Shown here: piece after piece, positions 44,366 to 53,699 of the stretch | How positions within the stretch are numbered: position 1 is the first letter of the stretch | Layout of the letters: each line of letters starts with the position of its first letter | Source: Micrasema longulum | Lineage: Eukaryota; Arthropoda; Insecta; Trichoptera; Brachycentridae | Assembly (NCBI GenBank): GCA_022494885.1 | Contig: JAGVSM010004272.1 | Coordinates: 1-64,000, forward strand | Length of the DNA: 64,000 bases | Direction of reading: 5' to 3' | Notes under the pieces: generated by a model | The model's database searches: none | The model's input: only the letters and a program-made list of their open reading frames with translations | What the model was told of the DNA's origin: nothing | Program-made: the position numbers and the translations under genes

Positions 44366-44626
44366 GTCATCATCATTTCTTTTCGCACGTAATAGTGAGT
44401 AGGGCACTGGTACACCAATCACAGTGTATCTTGATCATTTATGTTACACGAAGGTGGGATTATCAGTCTTACGCTGCACTACTACTCTAGGTCTTATGAA
44501 TTATTCTGGTGTAAAAACACTTTTACAAATAAATATTTTATGTCAAACATGTCGGAAATCAAACCCGAGACCTCTTGCATGGTAGGCAAACGCGCTGCCC
44601 ACTACACCATGAGACTGACATAAAAG
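44366..44626 (-). mobile_element. SINE family S1, complete reversed copy
   Basis: The tail CATCATCATTTC, body and tRNA-like head are all present. On the minus strand the head reads CTCATGGTGTAGTGGGCAGC with box B GGGTTTGATTTCC. The rest of the body, GTGTAAAAACAC and TGTATCTTGATCA, matches 62,036-62,288. Confidence 0.85.
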
Positions 44627-44691
44627 ATAAAATACAAGTAATTTTTGCAAAAATATTAACGAAATAAATTTTTTTTTTTTTTTAATCATAT

Positions 44692-44818
44692 TAAAATTGG
44701 ATCAAGTTGTGGTCCCGTGGCTAATGTTGCGGATTTACAAATCAGAAGTCTGACGTTTGAACCCCACTTTACCCCGATTTGAATCTCATATTTTATTAGT
44801 GGGTTATTCACAACTGTA
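44692..44818 (+). mobile_element. SINE family S3, forward copy
   Basis: GGTCCCGTGGCTAATGTTGC, AAATCAGAAGTCTGACG, box B TTTGAACCCCAC and GTGGGTTATTCACAACTGTA follow the S3 order. Confidence 0.65.
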
Positions 44819-44821
44819 AAT

Positions 44822-44985
44822 TTGTTGCAACTGAAAGGGTTAACATTTTTGAGAAGGGAATATGAAAGTCAAGGCATTTATAGGGCTTTTGACGTGTCAT
44901 TGGGTGGTTAAACTAACTGTTATAAGAAGAAGAATACAAATTGAAAATAATATTTTTAGGCGTTGCCTAGAAGGTGAATTTATTT
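44822..44985 (-). repeat. family A repeat, broken copy
   Basis: GAGAAGGGAATATGAAAGTC, GCATTTATAGGGCTTTTGAC and TCATTGGGTGGTTAAAC are reversed family sequence. AGGCGTTGCCTAGAAGGTG after it is in forward sense. Confidence 0.55.
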
Positions 44986-45164
44986 TAGATAGTTATTTTT
45001 TTTGTTTCTCCTTATAAACACCTCACAGGGCATAAGCCGTGTCGAAGCATTAATTAAAATTATGTTCATTTTATGTTTTAGTACATAATAAATAAAAATA
45101 ATACAACACTTTATGGATATTAACATAAATTAATATTGCTTCAGCCCGATGAATCTTAACCATA

Positions 45165-45455
45165 TTGATAAAGGTTTAAGGTCTTGAACTTCACAAAAGT
45201 CAACAGATGAAAGAGTTGAGGAAATGTGGATATTTGAAAATGGGCAGAATGGTAAATGTTACGAAGTGTGTAAAGTGGCCACTTAAACTAGCCAATTGCA
45301 GTTTATAAGCCTCGCAAATGCCTACAATTCCATATTCCCCTCTCAAAAAATATTTTACCTCTCTATTCCAACAAGTTAAGATCAAAATAACTCCCTAGAG
45401 ACGAAATTCCGCCTGTATATAAATATTTGAACGCACTGGAAACATTGTCGTTTAT
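45165..45455 (+). repeat. family A repeat, forward copy
   Basis: AACTTCACAAAAGTCAACAG, TGTTACGAAGTGTGTAAAG, TGGCCACTTAAACTAGCC and AACTCCCTAGAGACGAAAT place this with the subfamily at 8289 and 13,875. Confidence 0.7.
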
Positions 45456-46129
45456 TAACGACTCGTTGAAAATGACCCTTAATATAAAATCTTTGATTAA
45501 ATTACGAGAAAAATGTATTAATGAAAAAAACTTTTTTTTATGATTAGTTTTTTATAATAATCAACTGTAAAGTACAAGGTTAACCTGGCCACGCTTCGCT
45601 GTGGCTTTGTATGATATTAATTATTAGGAAACTAGATAAAAATAGTCTGGCAACTCAAATTTAATGTCTTAATTTGCGTTGCTGTGATTATGTTGTAGAA
45701 GGAAAGAAAAATGTAAATGTGACTTAAATTGATAAAATGGCAACACTGTGTAGATCTGACATTCAGCCTTCATTAACTATGAAAAATCATGATTCAATTT
45801 TAAATGCAGAGAATGTTCCGTTATCATTAGAGATTACAAATAAAAAGTATATATAAACATTTTTCTGCTAAAATGCAATGCTCTGAAAAAAATGAGTTAA
45901 TCATTTGATTACTTTATGAAATCTGCGGCCACAAACATGCGAAACCAACATTTTTATATACATATACCAGTAGAGATTTAGTATGTTTCTGAACTTGGAT
46001 AAATAGGAGCTTCTTGTGTAAAATACAATGCTTGAAGTGTGTGTTTAATGGAAATTAATGTTATGTGTTGATAATGTTTGTAAAGACATATTTAATAATA
46101 AATTATGGAAATTAAAGACGAATTTTATT
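45456..46129. other. A+T-rich spacer, nothing recognised
   Basis: No motif is seen. Confidence 0.5.
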
Positions 46130-46258
46130 TTGATCCACAAATGTAGAATAACCATTGGCCGGTTTCATTGCTGGCGAGACCGGTCAGTCTCAAAAATGTC
46201 GCGAAATACAGTCTCGAGGATGTCTCGAAACCGGTCACTGGTTATTCCAAAATTGTGA
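46130..46258. repeat. inverted repeat with ACCGGTTTC/GAAACCGGT arms
   Basis: GAATAACCATTGGCCGGTTTC (about 46,147-46,167) is inverted as GAAACCGGTCACTGGTTATTC (about 46,227-46,247). The centre has GAGACCGGTCAGTCTC and GTCTCGAGGATGTCTC. CGAAACCGGTC is typical of the end of the hammerhead-like motifs elsewhere in the window, so this may be a decayed Penelope-type terminus. Confidence 0.55.
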
Positions 46259-47249
46259 ATTTACGTATCACTCGTCTTTGATTTCTATAAAAACTTTTAA
46301 TGAATTTCCAACAAGAATTTTTCCTAACAAACTAGAAATAATAATAATATTTTGCACAATAATAATAATTTTATCTTGCTGATTTAGCGCCATTTTTGTG
46401 AAAAATCACCAAAAGTGCGCTTATACGTAAACTTACATTCTTACGAAGCTAAAGTTACGCATTATATTTTCGTATTTAAAATTACGGGTGTGATAATTTC
46501 AAGAAGTGAGATTTCAGTTGAGATATGAACTGACTGGGAGTTGTCGATGATTTGCAAGTGTGAGAGTAATTGGTTCTAGGCAGACAGGCTGGCAAGGGCA
46601 AAAGCACGATCTCCGAATCTAGTGTTTGGGCAGCGCCGGATTTCGACAAGTTTTTCTCTGCCTAAATCAAATGCTAACCTAAAGGTAGATTTTTTTGTCG
46701 GTTGGTATTCTAGGCCTTATTTTATTTTATAATAATTATAAGTTAGTAAATGACCTTTTTATTATGATTTAATTACTTCATTTTATCGTTTAAGAGTAAG
46801 AATGTGTCTGATTAAATAATATTTTATCGGTATAAAAAGTAGTGAGCATTGATTGCCGGCCCTCCGACTATCACTATTTAAAAACACCACCATCAGTGAG
46901 TCTATGGCTAAGTTGACGTGAAATATATATTAATCCATTTTTTAGAAGAAATTTTAATTTTTTTTATCTCAATGCAAAATCACATTTTTTTCACCACATT
47001 TTTCCACTAATTTTTTTTCCGAAAAAGCGATATTTTTTCAAAAATTAAAAGTAGTTTTTAATACTTTTTAGTACATCTGCTATTCATATGCGAAAAATCA
47101 TGTCAATCGGTTGCTAAGTTGCGACGTGAAGAAAATACACACAAACATGTACTGGAATGCATGTACTAAAATGTTGTGTTAACTAACTTATAAGATATGT
47201 GATATTAAAGAAAATGGCATTATTTTTATTTATTGTAGAAATAAAAGAC
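46259..47249. other. no gene recognised
   Basis: A short G+C-richer string at 46,570-46,640 has no motif. Nothing else is seen. Confidence 0.45.
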
Positions 47250-47560
47250 AAGTGATAATTTAATCCACAAATTTGGAAAAAAAGAGTTTAATCGCTTTTG
47301 CGACATCTTCGAAACTGGTGTAATTATTATAAAATTTATTATATTTATGCAAAAAAGCAAAGATAGAGAATTCAAAATGACAAAATAATTATTTTTGTGT
47401 GAACGACCTTTTATTAAAGTATTTGCAAATAAGTAATGAGTTGATAAGATGGTATTTTAATGAGTTTAAATATTTTTACACGTATAACTTTCGTGATTCA
47501 GGTTCTTTATTGTCCCGAAGATGTTAGAAAAGCGATGAAACCGGTCTTTTATTTCCATAA
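47250..47560. repeat. possible decayed Penelope-type terminus
   Basis: TAATCCACAAATTTGG (47,261) recurs at 58,269 and, changed, at 46,133. ACATCTTCGAAACTGG (47,303) and, 210 bases on, CCGAAGATG..GATGAAACCGGTC (47,515-47,545) stand in inverted order. The pieces are too decayed to fold with confidence. Confidence 0.35.
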
Positions 47561-48231
47561 TAAATTATAATTAACTTCCATCAAGAATTTACACCCACAA
47601 ACTTTAATGTTTGAAATGTTATTTGAACAAAAAATACTATTGTTTTTTTTTATCAAAATATATACGGCTGTAGTTTACCACCATCTTGTCGCCAACCCTA
47701 ATTTCCAAGTATTGCATAAATCATGTCGGTCTCCGAGTAAGATTAATGCCCAACCATGAATAAAGCCCCAATAAATACTGCCGTCCGGTAATTTAGGAAT
47801 ATTATCATAATATATTATACTATCCACTGCATCGAAACTGCCCTAAGTCGTAAGGAAGCTTTTGCCTGATTAGTTGCTTTAACCGAATCAATATTGTCTC
47901 TAGTTTCAAGACGTTGAGTTCCCACCCCAAACAAAACACAGCCTTCATATTTGCCTATTTAATGGATTTCCAAGAATTTATCGCCTTATCGAAAGGCTTG
48001 ATAGATAACCGTATATTAAATTTTATGATTGATTGAATCGGTGCTTATTTTGGGACATGAAAGTTTACTTATTTAAGTGATACTTTTATTTGCCATATAA
48101 AATGAAAAAAATAAATTATATGAAATATTAACTCAACTTTTGGATTAGTTCAATTGATTTATCAGAGCACACTCGCCTAAGTAGATTTCTTCATGACGTT
48201 AAACTTAGTCGTGCAAAAGCGCTCATTAATA
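47561..48231. other. A+T-rich spacer, nothing recognised
   Basis: No motif is seen. Confidence 0.5.
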
Positions 48232-48369
48232 AATAAATCATTGTATTGGAAGTATTGGAAGTCTGCTTTCTTAACACCTATACATAAAAGTGGGGATAAA
48301 TGTGATTTCACAAATTATTGACCGATTTGTATACAATCTGCAATACCAAAGCTCTTCGAAAAAATAATA
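48232..48369 (+). pseudogene. LINE RT fragment (start of RT domain)
   Basis: One frame reads YWKYWKSAFLTPIHKSGDKC, then DFTNY, a TGA, and PICIQSAIPKLFEKII. The LTPIHKSGD..D..NY(R)PI word opens the RT domain in many LINEs; the arginine codon is now TGA. The fragment stops exactly at the left arm of the Penelope-like remnant. Confidence 0.75.
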
Positions 48370-48493
48370 AGTTTCGGCTACCATTGCAGGAGCCATCTTC
48401 AGGAAAAACTGTGTGTTTTATAGAGAAATGTATGTGTTTATGTACTAGTAATTTGTACCGTGTCACAGTCAGCAGTAGGCACATTTCTATAGA

Positions 48494-48665
48494 CACAGGA
48501 CATTTTTTCGCCTTTCAACCAAAAACTCTACATAAACCTAGTAATTATAGTGCACGAATAATAAAAGAGGCAATTGAAATACACAGACATCCAAATAATA
48601 TAAACAAAGACGACGGGCTTAAATTAAATTCAACATGGTTTCCAGCACTACATTTGACAAAAACG
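48494..48665 (+). pseudogene. Penelope-like protein C-terminus
   Basis: The plus-strand frame contains TLHKPSNYSARIIKEAIEIH, then RHPNNINKDDGLKLNSTWFP. An (R/K)EAIEI..HP.N.N..DG..L..TW.P word follows the GIY-YIG endonuclease in many Penelope-like proteins. The RT and endonuclease themselves are not present. No stop interrupts this piece. The assignment rests on this word only. Confidence 0.6.
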
Positions 48666-48754
48666 AATAGAAATGTGCCTACTGCCGACTGCGACATGGT
48701 ACAAATTACTAGTACATAAACACATACATTTCTCTATAAAACACACAGTTTTCC

Positions 48755-48792
48755 CTGAAGATGGCTCCTGCAATGGTAGCCGAAACGTCGGA
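48755..48792 (+). ncRNA. hammerhead-like motif, locus 3
   Basis: CTGAAGA (48,755-48,761), T, GGCT, an 11-base loop, AGCC, then GAAAC and GTCGG. The four-base stem is perfect and the ACGU after GAA would allow only the very short third helix reported for Penelope-type hammerheads. A reversed partner is in the left arm, ending exactly at the GTTTCGG border. Confidence 0.45.
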
Positions 48793-48830
48793 TCAAATCC
48801 AACATACAAGGTATCACCCAAAAAAGATAC

Positions 48831-49672
48831 ATAATATTGATAAGACAAAACTTGTAAAAAACTTAAAAACCACCTCACGCTAAAACATTACTAGAAATAC
48901 ACATATAAGTACTAAATTTAAATTTAAATAAATAATGTTCAGTGTTTTGATTTCGACTAACCTAAGTATTTTGTTGTTTGGAATGAGCGTGTCTAAGTGA
49001 ATGATTTCACTTTCATATTTAAATCGAGTTGATTATAAACCTAATTGACCATAACAAAGAAAAAATACGATTAAGTAAATTGCACCAATACTAAATAACA
49101 CTAACCGTGAAATTCAAATTTAATTTAAATTTTCTTTTTCTATTCCTTAATTTTATAAAGATTACTTTTTATTAAATCTATAAACTTATATTATGCAATA
49201 ATTTTATGAAATAAAATAAAAAGTAAATAAATTTACATACGTGTTAAAAGTCGTTGACTCGTGTTAGGACAACGAAAACCAACGCTAAACAAAGAGACTC
49301 TGAATTGGGTTTGCTGCTGAATTGATTTAATTTACTATTTTTTTTTATGTAGAGAGGTTTTTTGTATTTGCCGACTAGCTAAGAATTTTCTGTGCCCAGG
49401 CAAAACCTTTGTTGTTACATATTATAATTGTTATTGTTGTTAGTCCCATCTCAACACAGAACGTTTAGTCCCATGGTTTCTTATGTTTCAAATAATGTTC
49501 AATAAACTTATATATGTAAGTAAATAAAATAAATTAATGTGTTATTTTGTTAAAAAATTATATTAAAAATTAAAACATAAGAATCAAAACAATTTTAATG
49601 AATATATATTATCAATAACTTTAATTTGCTGAGTATGAAAAAAATTTGCAAAATTTTAAACAGTAAAAAAAG
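48831..49672. other. A+T-rich spacer, nothing recognised
   Basis: No coding motif is seen. Confidence 0.5.
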
Positions 49673-49677
49673 TCAAA

Positions 49678-49684
<7 letters not shown>
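49673..49684. repeat. LINE target-site duplication, left
   Basis: TCAAAATGTATT is repeated exactly at 55,201-55,212. Its last two T cannot be separated from the poly(T) run. Confidence 0.9.

Positions 49685-49715
<31 letters not shown>
49683..49715 (-). other. LINE poly(A) tail
   Basis: An unbroken run of 33 T on the plus strand is the poly(A) tail of the minus-strand element. Its lack of interruptions suits a young insertion. Confidence 0.9.
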
Positions 49716-49718
<3 letters not shown>

Positions 49719-49724
49719 CGCCTC

Positions 49725-49740
49725 CACTCGTTTGCGAGTG
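49725..49740 (-). other. 3' UTR hairpin next to poly(A)
   Basis: On the minus strand CACTCG-CAAA-CGAGTG is a perfect six-base stem with a four-base loop, nine bases before the poly(A). LINE reverse transcriptases of some families recognise such 3' structures. Confidence 0.6.
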
Positions 49741-49993
49741 ATTTTGGCTCTTAGAAACAAGAAAAAGAAATTTAAAGAATATACGCTTCAGTGAACGACA
49801 AAAAAAAACCCATACCCACGAAAAAATATAATATAATGTGAGGTAGTTAAAATCAGTATGAAAGAGTTGTGACAATAAAATATTATTACTGTATAAAGTA
49901 AACGTAAACATAAAATGAAATTTCGGGCCAAAAGTAAAGAGGGACATTCAATTAGACTTATTAATTAAATTATGCAAATAATATTTAACAAAT

Positions 49994-52900
49994 TCAAATA
50001 TTTTTATTATTTGTCCTTAGGAATTTAGTCAGAAGTAAATAAGTATCCAAATCATTCTGGGCTAGTAAAAATTTTACGTTAAGAGGGAACGTATTATATT
50101 CTTCACATATATTTTGAAGGAATTCACTTCTTTCGAAGAGGGGACAGTCAAAAAACAGATGATCTAATGTCTCATCATCATTTTCACAAAGACACATTGC
50201 CGAAGTAAAGACACCTATTCTCGATAAATGCGAGGCAACGAGACAATGTCCTATTCTCATTCTTGATATTAAAGAGATGTTCAATTTTGATTGCTTTTCG
50301 ATTTCAAACCATGGTGTAACGGGGATGGAGCATTGAATACTCTTATAAAACAGCCCAGTCGAAGAATTCTGCCAGAAAATTGTCCACTCAGATCTGATTT
50401 TATTAATTATAGTTGGTACACAATCGTCAGTAGGACGACTAAAGGAGTGCGGGATGCTTCCATGAAGGCATGCTTCCTTTGCTAGGTGATCAACTCTTTC
50501 ATTTCCAGAAATTCCGATATGCGAAGGAATCCAACATAAAGTCACCTTGAAATTTCTCTCGAACGCAAAAAATATAAGATATTTCATTTCACAAATTAGT
50601 CCATCATTACTACCATAAATTCCAGATTTCAACTTTTTGATCAGACTTAGGGAATCAGTAAATATTATTGACATAGGAATCTCAAGGTGTATAACTTCCA
50701 TTAAAGCCTCTTTTAGTGCAATGCACTCGGCAGTAAAAACTGAGGAATCGGAAGGCAGTATGAAAAGTCTACTTAATTGAAAAGTTGGAATATAAAATGC
50801 CGCACCACAACCTTGGGCTGTTTTAGATCCATCAGTAAATATAAATGTGGAACCAGGCCATTTTTCTTCTATATTCGCCAAGAATGTTTGGTTATTACCT
50901 TGGTGATTCAATCGAGCAAATGATTTATCAATACTTATATGTTCTTCTATTTGAGAGGAAAATATTAGTGCTTTAAATGGAGTAGAAAATATTGGCAAGT
51001 TGTCCCTGGGGTAAATTGTAAATACTGACTGAATATACTGCATGGATGAACACAATAAAGGAATAGATCTGCGAGCGTTTGTTTTATTTGTCATCTTTTG
51101 AGTTAGAATTGACAAGGATTTTATCAAAGGATGATCCTCAAATTCAATTCGTTTCAAAACAAATTTTATTGCAAGATATTTCCTGCGCAGCAACAATGGC
51201 ATTTCACCAGTTTCTACCTGTAGAGATACAATAGGTGAGGACCTCATCGCTCCTAAAATTAAACGTAAACTCTTTGACTGAATTTGGTCTAATTTTTTCA
51301 ATTGATATTTTGGCAAAGGGTCAAAAAAATAACTGCCATAATCGAGATGACTACGAATCAATGCTTTATACAACATTTTTAAGGTCGACGGGTGAGCCCC
51401 CCACCACACTCGAGACACGGCTCGAAGAATGTTAAGGTTCCTCTCGCACTTTGCGACAACCTCTTCTATGTGTATATTCCATGATAATTTCCTATGGATA
51501 GTCATACCCAAGAGTTTCACTGACTGCTTAATTGGGATCGGTATTTCCTGAAGTTTGATGCATATATCCGGTATTTTATGTTTATTGGAAAATATTACTA
51601 ATTGACTTTTTGAGGGAGCAACTTCTAAATAATTACTGCTCAGCCACAACTCTAGATAATGCATTATTGTCTCCATTTCGATCGCACCCTGCGTTATGTT
51701 TTTATGGTGGAGATAAATAACAAAATCGTCAGCATATTGTAAAATTTTACTCATACTTGGGAGGGAACTATGTAGGTCTATAGTATATATGTTAAACAGC
51801 AAAGGGCTAAGAACTGAGCCTTGTGGTAGGCCCTTATAAACAGTACGCATAATCTTACCAGTAGGGGTTTCAACTACTAGCTCTCTCTGGGAAAGCATAT
51901 TGAATATTATACGTGATAATTTTTTTGGAATACCTGACGTACAAAGCTTTCTTTCCAGAAAAGGGAGGTTAACGTTGTCATATGCACTTGCTATGTCTAC
52001 AAAACACGCAATAGTGCACATTTGTGATGTCTTTGCAGATTGTATATCCACGTATAGTAAAGCAATGTTATCTAGACAAGACTTTGCTTTCCTGAAGCCG
52101 AACTGAGTGTAGGGAAGGAGGCGTTCAGTTTCAACATGCCATTCTACTCGAGCCTTTATCATGTATTCTAGAATTTTCAGCATACAACAAGATAACGCAA
52201 TAGGGCGATATGAAGAACCTTTTAATGAACACTTACCAGGTTTCAAAATTGGAATAATAAGTTGTTGTCTCCATTTTATTGGGACCACAGAAGAATCGAG
52301 AACATTATTATATAATTTGAGAAGTTCAACGCGAAAGGAATGTGGGAAGTGTCTTATCATTTGATAAGAAATAAGATCTATACCAGGAGTAGAGTCTCGT
52401 GCATGACTGATAGCTAAAGACATTTCTTCCAGAGTAAATCTCTGAGAAAGCCAACTTGGTGACACAACTTTTTGTGCTTCCGAAAATACTTCACATTCTT
52501 GAGGAACGTACGGGGGAGCTAGTTTATTTACAAAATCTTCAATCCAATCAGTAGAAGAGCTAGACAATGATGATAAGGACCCTTTGAATCGACGTACAGC
52601 ACTCCAAATTTGAGAAACAGGTGTTTCTGGTGAGAGTGAGGAACAAAACTCACGCCAACCTTGACGTTTTTTGCGCTGAAGAGTTCTTTTAGCTAATGCT
52701 TGAAGTCTCTTTAGTTCTAAACAATTACCCAAAGACATGTTATACCTATACTCACGCATCGCTTTTTTCCTATCAGAAACTATTGAAGTACACTCATCGT
52801 CCCACCATGGGGGACACTTAACTTGCTTACGTTTTGCCGTTTTCTTGGGGATAAGTTTATCTGCAACTGAGTACACTTCATTAGTTATAAATGATAGCAT

Positions 52901-53185
52901 TGAGTTTGTATCTTCGAGTTCAAAAAAAGGAAAGCTAACCGCTTCCAAGGCAGTTTCAAAATCTTTCCAATCAACCTGTCTCAGATCGTAACCTCTTGGC
53001 TGCCGGTTTAGATAAATTGAGTGTAAGGTTCGTTCGAAAGCAAGAATAATTGGAAAATGGTCACTTGAGTGTGAGTCGTCTAAAACCGACCATTTAATTA
53101 ATCCCGCTAAGTCCGACGTGCAAATAGATAGGTCGACTGCGTTTTGATTCTGTGTGGGGGGGGGCAAGACGGGTAGGTGACCCAT
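49994..53185 (-). CDS. LINE ORF2, main part: end of EN, RT, RNase H, zinc finger
   Basis: 1063 codons; the first ATG-like codon is internal, since the true N-terminus is the frame at 53,094-53,699. Residues 40-50 carry SDHFPII, the last conserved endonuclease block. RT spans about 290-600: PILKPGK, SYRPIAL, the motif-A aspartate in ACFVDIASAYDNV, GLPQGSVLSPLLFN and the catalytic YADD at about 484. RNase H lies at about 780-910, with TDGS, AECIAL, FTDSLS and GNERVDHLAKEA giving the usual D-E-D-D residues. Near 1000 a C-x-C-x7-H-x4-C string (CLCENDDETLDHLFFDC) is the usual C-terminal finger. The enzyme nicks target DNA, copies the element RNA at the nick and removes RNA from the hybrid. There are no internal stops in this part. 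Confidence 0.93.
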   Translation of the reverse strand: MGHLPVLPPPTQNQNAVDLSICTSDLAGLIKWSVLDDSHSSDHFPIILAFERTLHSIYLNRQPRGYDLRQVDWKDFETALEAVSFPFFELEDTNSMLSFITNEVYSVADKLIPKKTAKRKQVKCPPWWDDECTSIVSDRKKAMREYRYNMSLGNCLELKRLQALAKRTLQRKKRQGWREFCSSLSPETPVSQIWSAVRRFKGSLSSLSSSSTDWIEDFVNKLAPPYVPQECEVFSEAQKVVSPSWLSQRFTLEEMSLAISHARDSTPGIDLISYQMIRHFPHSFRVELLKLYNNVLDSSVVPIKWRQQLIIPILKPGKCSLKGSSYRPIALSCCMLKILEYMIKARVEWHVETERLLPYTQFGFRKAKSCLDNIALLYVDIQSAKTSQMCTIACFVDIASAYDNVNLPFLERKLCTSGIPKKLSRIIFNMLSQRELVVETPTGKIMRTVYKGLPQGSVLSPLLFNIYTIDLHSSLPSMSKILQYADDFVIYLHHKNITQGAIEMETIMHYLELWLSSNYLEVAPSKSQLVIFSNKHKIPDICIKLQEIPIPIKQSVKLLGMTIHRKLSWNIHIEEVVAKCERNLNILRAVSRVWWGAHPSTLKMLYKALIRSHLDYGSYFFDPLPKYQLKKLDQIQSKSLRLILGAMRSSPIVSLQVETGEMPLLLRRKYLAIKFVLKRIEFEDHPLIKSLSILTQKMTNKTNARRSIPLLCSSMQYIQSVFTIYPRDNLPIFSTPFKALIFSSQIEEHISIDKSFARLNHQGNNQTFLANIEEKWPGSTFIFTDGSKTAQGCGAAFYIPTFQLSRLFILPSDSSVFTAECIALKEALMEVIHLEIPMSIIFTDSLSLIKKLKSGIYGSNDGLICEMKYLIFFAFERNFKVTLCWIPSHIGISGNERVDHLAKEACLHGSIPHSFSRPTDDCVPTIINKIRSEWTIFWQNSSTGLFYKSIQCSIPVTPWFEIEKQSKLNISLISRMRIGHCLVASHLSRIGVFTSAMCLCENDDETLDHLFFDCPLFERSEFLQNICEEYNTFPLNVKFLLAQNDLDTYLLLTKFLRTNNKNI

Positions 53186-53699
53186 CGTTAATTATGCATA
53201 AGTTAAGGCTATTCGTAAAGTCTAAGATAGCTCTACCACTAGAATCTGAAGAATTACATCCCCATGAAATTGAATGGGCGTTAAAATCCCCCAAAAGAAT
53301 AAACGAAGATGAGAGCTTTGTAGTAATAGAATCGAAGTACGAACTATCAAAATGCATTTTTGGAGGGATATATATAGAAACAAAAGAGATTCCCGATATA
53401 TCTATTGCAACAACTTGGTAATTTATGTGTGTTGGTATGGTGATGTGAGTGAACGGAATTTCTGATTTGATCAATAATGCTGTTCCCCCTCTACCATCAA
53501 GACGATCGTGTCGAACCGTCTTATAGCCAGGGATATTAAAAGTGAAATTTGGTGGAAGCCATGTTTCTGAAATTGCAGCTATGTCAACATTATGTTCTTG
53601 AAGTAATGATATAATTTCGGATTTGTTTGAAACAGCACTTCTGCTGTTCCATTGTAAAATAGTAAATTGTTTTGAGTTAAGTATCCACTTCACCGCCAT
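53094..53699 (-). CDS. LINE ORF2, N-terminal part: AP-like endonuclease
   Basis: The ATG at 53,699 starts ORF2. It overlaps the end of ORF1 by 23 bases, in another frame, which suggests translation by termination and restart. The 201-codon frame has the endonuclease blocks LQWNSRS (residue about 16), SETWL with the catalytic E at about 45, GRGGTALLI (about 69) and GDFNAHS (about 137). After residue about 178 the reading leaves the frame at a run of nine G on the plus strand (53,156-53,164); the rest of ORF2 is in the next frame. Removing the one-base difference in the run is all the sequence would need to be continuous, so either a mutation or a base-call error is possible. Confidence 0.9.
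   Translation of the reverse strand: MAVKWILNSKQFTILQWNSRSAVSNKSEIISLLQEHNVDIAAISETWLPPNFTFNIPGYKTVRHDRLDGRGGTALLIKSEIPFTHITIPTHINYQVVAIDISGISFVSIYIPPKMHFDSSYFDSITTKLSSSFILLGDFNAHSISWGCNSSDSSGRAILDFTNSLNLCIINDGSPTRLAPPHTESKRSRPIYLHVGLSGIN

Larger units (their letters stand above)
48370..48830 (+). mobile_element. Penelope-like element remnant between inverted repeats
   Basis: The arm 48,371-48,490 is inverted at 48,667-48,786 with about four differences in 120 bases. Between them lies the end of a protein frame that resembles the extreme C-terminus of Penelope-like proteins. The right arm, in coding sense, would be the terminal repeat; the left arm is an inverted copy, an arrangement known for this class. 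The element is 5'-truncated and seems to have entered a LINE. The right boundary is uncertain. Confidence 0.65.
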
